DNA of 64,000 bases from Mesocricetibacter intestinalis (GTDB taxonomy: Bacteria > Pseudomonadota > Gammaproteobacteria > Enterobacterales > Pasteurellaceae): positions 1 to 64,000 of the forward strand of contig NZ_SNYQ01000008.1 of the NCBI RefSeq assembly GCF_004363295.1. The letters run 5' to 3'. Every line of letters starts with the position of its first letter. The first letter of the stretch is position 1. Shown here one piece after another: positions 62,488-64,000 of the stretch. The translations under genes were made by a program, and so were the position numbers. The notes beneath the pieces are model-generated. The model saw only the letters and a program-made list of their open reading frames with translations. It searched no databases and was not told where the DNA came from.

Positions 62488-63951
62488 ATGGGAATTTTAA
62501 ATTATCTGCAACGTATCGGACGCTCGCTGATGCTACCTGTGGCCGCATTACCTGCCGCTGCTATTTTTATGGGGATAGGTTATTGGATCGATCCGAACGG
62601 TTGGGGCGGCGATAATATTTTAGCGGCTTTCCTAATTAAATCCGGCGGTGCGATTATCGATAATATGGCGATTATTTTTGCCGTCGGTGTCGCTTTCGGT
62701 ATGTCGAAAGATCAGCACGGTGCCGCCGCACTTTCGGGGTTGGTCGGCTATCTGGTGATTACTACCTTACTGGCCCCCAGCAGCGTTGCCCAGATTCAGG
62801 GGATCCCTGCGGATCAAGTGCCTTTGGCTTTCAATAAGATCGAAAACCAGTTTATCGGGATTCTGGTCGGGGTGTTAGCCGGCGAAATTTATAATAAATT
62901 CCATCAGGTGGAATTACCCAAAGCCTTGGCTTTCTTCAGCGGTAAGCGTTTAGTGCCGATTATCACTTCATTGGTGATGATTTTGGTATCTATTATTCTG
63001 ATGTATCTCTGGCCCGTACTGTTCGGCGGCTTGGTCAGTTTCGGTGAATCCATCGCCAAGCTTGGGGCGACCGGTGCCGGTATTTACGCTTTCTTTAACC
63101 GTTTGTTAATTCCAGTCGGTCTGCATCATGCGCTGAATTCCGTTTTCTGGTTTGATGTGGCAGGTATCAACGATATCCCGAATTTCCTGGGTGGTGCCAA
63201 ATCCCTGGCGGACGGTAAAGCGATAGCGGGAGTTACGGGTATGTATCAGGCCGGCTTCTTCCCGGTAATGATGTTCGGTCTGCCAGCGGCGGCATTGGCA
63301 ATGTATCACAGCGCCAATGCGGCGAAAAAAGCGCAGGTTGCTGCCTTAATGGCGGCAGCCTCACTGGCTTCGTTCTTTACCGGAATTACCGAACCTTTAG
63401 AATTTGCCTTTATGTTCGTGGCCCCGGTACTTTATATTATTCATGCCTTATTAACCGGGCTTTCCGTCTTTATTGCCGCGAGTATGCACTGGATCTCCGG
63501 CTTCGGTTTCAGCGCCGGATTTGTGGATATGATGCTGTCTTCACGCAACCCGTTGGCCACCCAATGGTATATGCTGATTGTTCAGGGCTTAGTGTTCGCT
63601 CTTATTTACTACATGGTTTTCCGTATCGCCATTAAAACCTTTAATCTTAAAACGCCGGGACGGGAAGAGGATAAAGAAACCCGTACCGCTACAGGGGAGC
63701 ATAACCAATTATCCAGAGATAGCCAGGCGCAGAATTTTATCGCCGCACTGGGCGGAAAGGATAATATAGACAGCATTGACGCCTGTATTACGCGTTTGCG
63801 TTTAACCCTGGTTGACCGTAGCCGGATCAATGAAAAGGCGCTTAATGAACTGGGTTCGAAAGGTAATATCAAACTCGGGGATAAGGGGTTACAGGTTATC
63901 CTCGGACCGGAAGCCGAATTAATCGCCGATGCGATGAAAAAACAATCTTAA
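62488..63951 (+). CDS. nagE: PTS N-acetylglucosamine-type EIICB component
   Basis: A 487-residue PTS permease of the glucose/N-acetylglucosamine family. The EIIC domain covers about 1-360, with GLHHALNSVFWFDV and TGITEPLEFAFMFVAPVLY. A linker follows (LKTPGREEDKET, as in NagE), then the EIIB domain with the phosphorylated cysteine in DACITRLRL. It lacks the EIIA domain present in E. coli NagE, so EIIA must come from another protein such as the glucose EIIA (Crr). The start ATG 62488 has AAAGGAG upstream; an in-frame ATG 18 codons before lacks one. N-acetylglucosamine is likely, but glucose cannot be excluded. Confidence 0.85.
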   Translation: MGILNYLQRIGRSLMLPVAALPAAAIFMGIGYWIDPNGWGGDNILAAFLIKSGGAIIDNMAIIFAVGVAFGMSKDQHGAAALSGLVGYLVITTLLAPSSVAQIQGIPADQVPLAFNKIENQFIGILVGVLAGEIYNKFHQVELPKALAFFSGKRLVPIITSLVMILVSIILMYLWPVLFGGLVSFGESIAKLGATGAGIYAFFNRLLIPVGLHHALNSVFWFDVAGINDIPNFLGGAKSLADGKAIAGVTGMYQAGFFPVMMFGLPAAALAMYHSANAAKKAQVAALMAAASLASFFTGITEPLEFAFMFVAPVLYIIHALLTGLSVFIAASMHWISGFGFSAGFVDMMLSSRNPLATQWYMLIVQGLVFALIYYMVFRIAIKTFNLKTPGREEDKETRTATGEHNQLSRDSQAQNFIAALGGKDNIDSIDACITRLRLTLVDRSRINEKALNELGSKGNIKLGDKGLQVILGPEAELIADAMKKQS

Positions 63952-64000
63952 TCCGCCGATATTTTCCGACGAACAAAACCGCTAAGCCGAAGCAAACTTT

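Overview
The window looks like a chromosomal segment from a Pasteurellaceae gammaproteobacterium. Three things support this. Exact copies of the Haemophilus-type DNA uptake signal core AAGTGCGGT occur about sixteen times, on both strands and often in intergenic hairpins. The gene order yigZ-trkH-hemG-rrn and the S10/spc/alpha ribosomal blocks are gammaproteobacterial. The protein sequences resemble Haemophilus, Actinobacillus and Basfia versions. A rumen-type capnophile such as Basfia or Mannheimia succiniciproducens is a plausible guess, but species cannot be fixed by eye.

Layout. 1-6.4 kb: the 5' end of a 16S rRNA gene with its promoters, then hemG, trkH, yigZ, tusA, ribB under an FMN riboswitch, nadR and a phosphoesterase. 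6.5-20.5 kb: the complete S10, spc and alpha ribosomal protein operons on the minus strand, with recognisable promoters at each operon head and the conserved alpha leader. 20.7-26.4 kb: a urease operon ureABC-(DUF3861 gene)-ureEFGD, with no nickel transporter beside it. 26.5-33.6 kb: a sugar import operon (binding protein, double ATPase, two permeases, FGGY kinase) behind an AraC homologue. Its promoter carries a CRP site and two tandem AraC-like half-sites arranged almost exactly as in E. coli araBAD. 33.7-46.2 kb: housekeeping genes (HAD phosphatase, a lipoprotein, guaA, purL with a PurR box, mltF, a 54-residue basic peptide, aspA, gor, and arfA with a terminator inside its reading frame).

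46.3-56.3 kb is the most unusual part. It is a ten-gene catabolic cluster: two thiolases, a short-chain dehydrogenase, an MFS transporter, a 6-oxocamphor-hydrolase-like crotonase, a LysR regulator, both subunits of a 3-oxoacid CoA-transferase, an outer-membrane protein of the phenol MetA type, and a beta-keto acid cleavage enzyme. The last enzyme, the CoA-transferase and a thiolase could together form a closed loop that cleaves a beta-keto acid with net recovery of acetyl-CoA. The two promoters of the cluster share similar inverted-repeat motifs. The substrate is unknown.

56.5-64 kb: a PerM-type permease, a small membrane protein, a LysR regulator divergent from an exported alpha/beta hydrolase and a cyclophilin-like protein, an MFS exporter, and an N-acetylglucosamine-type PTS EIICB protein that lacks its own EIIA domain.
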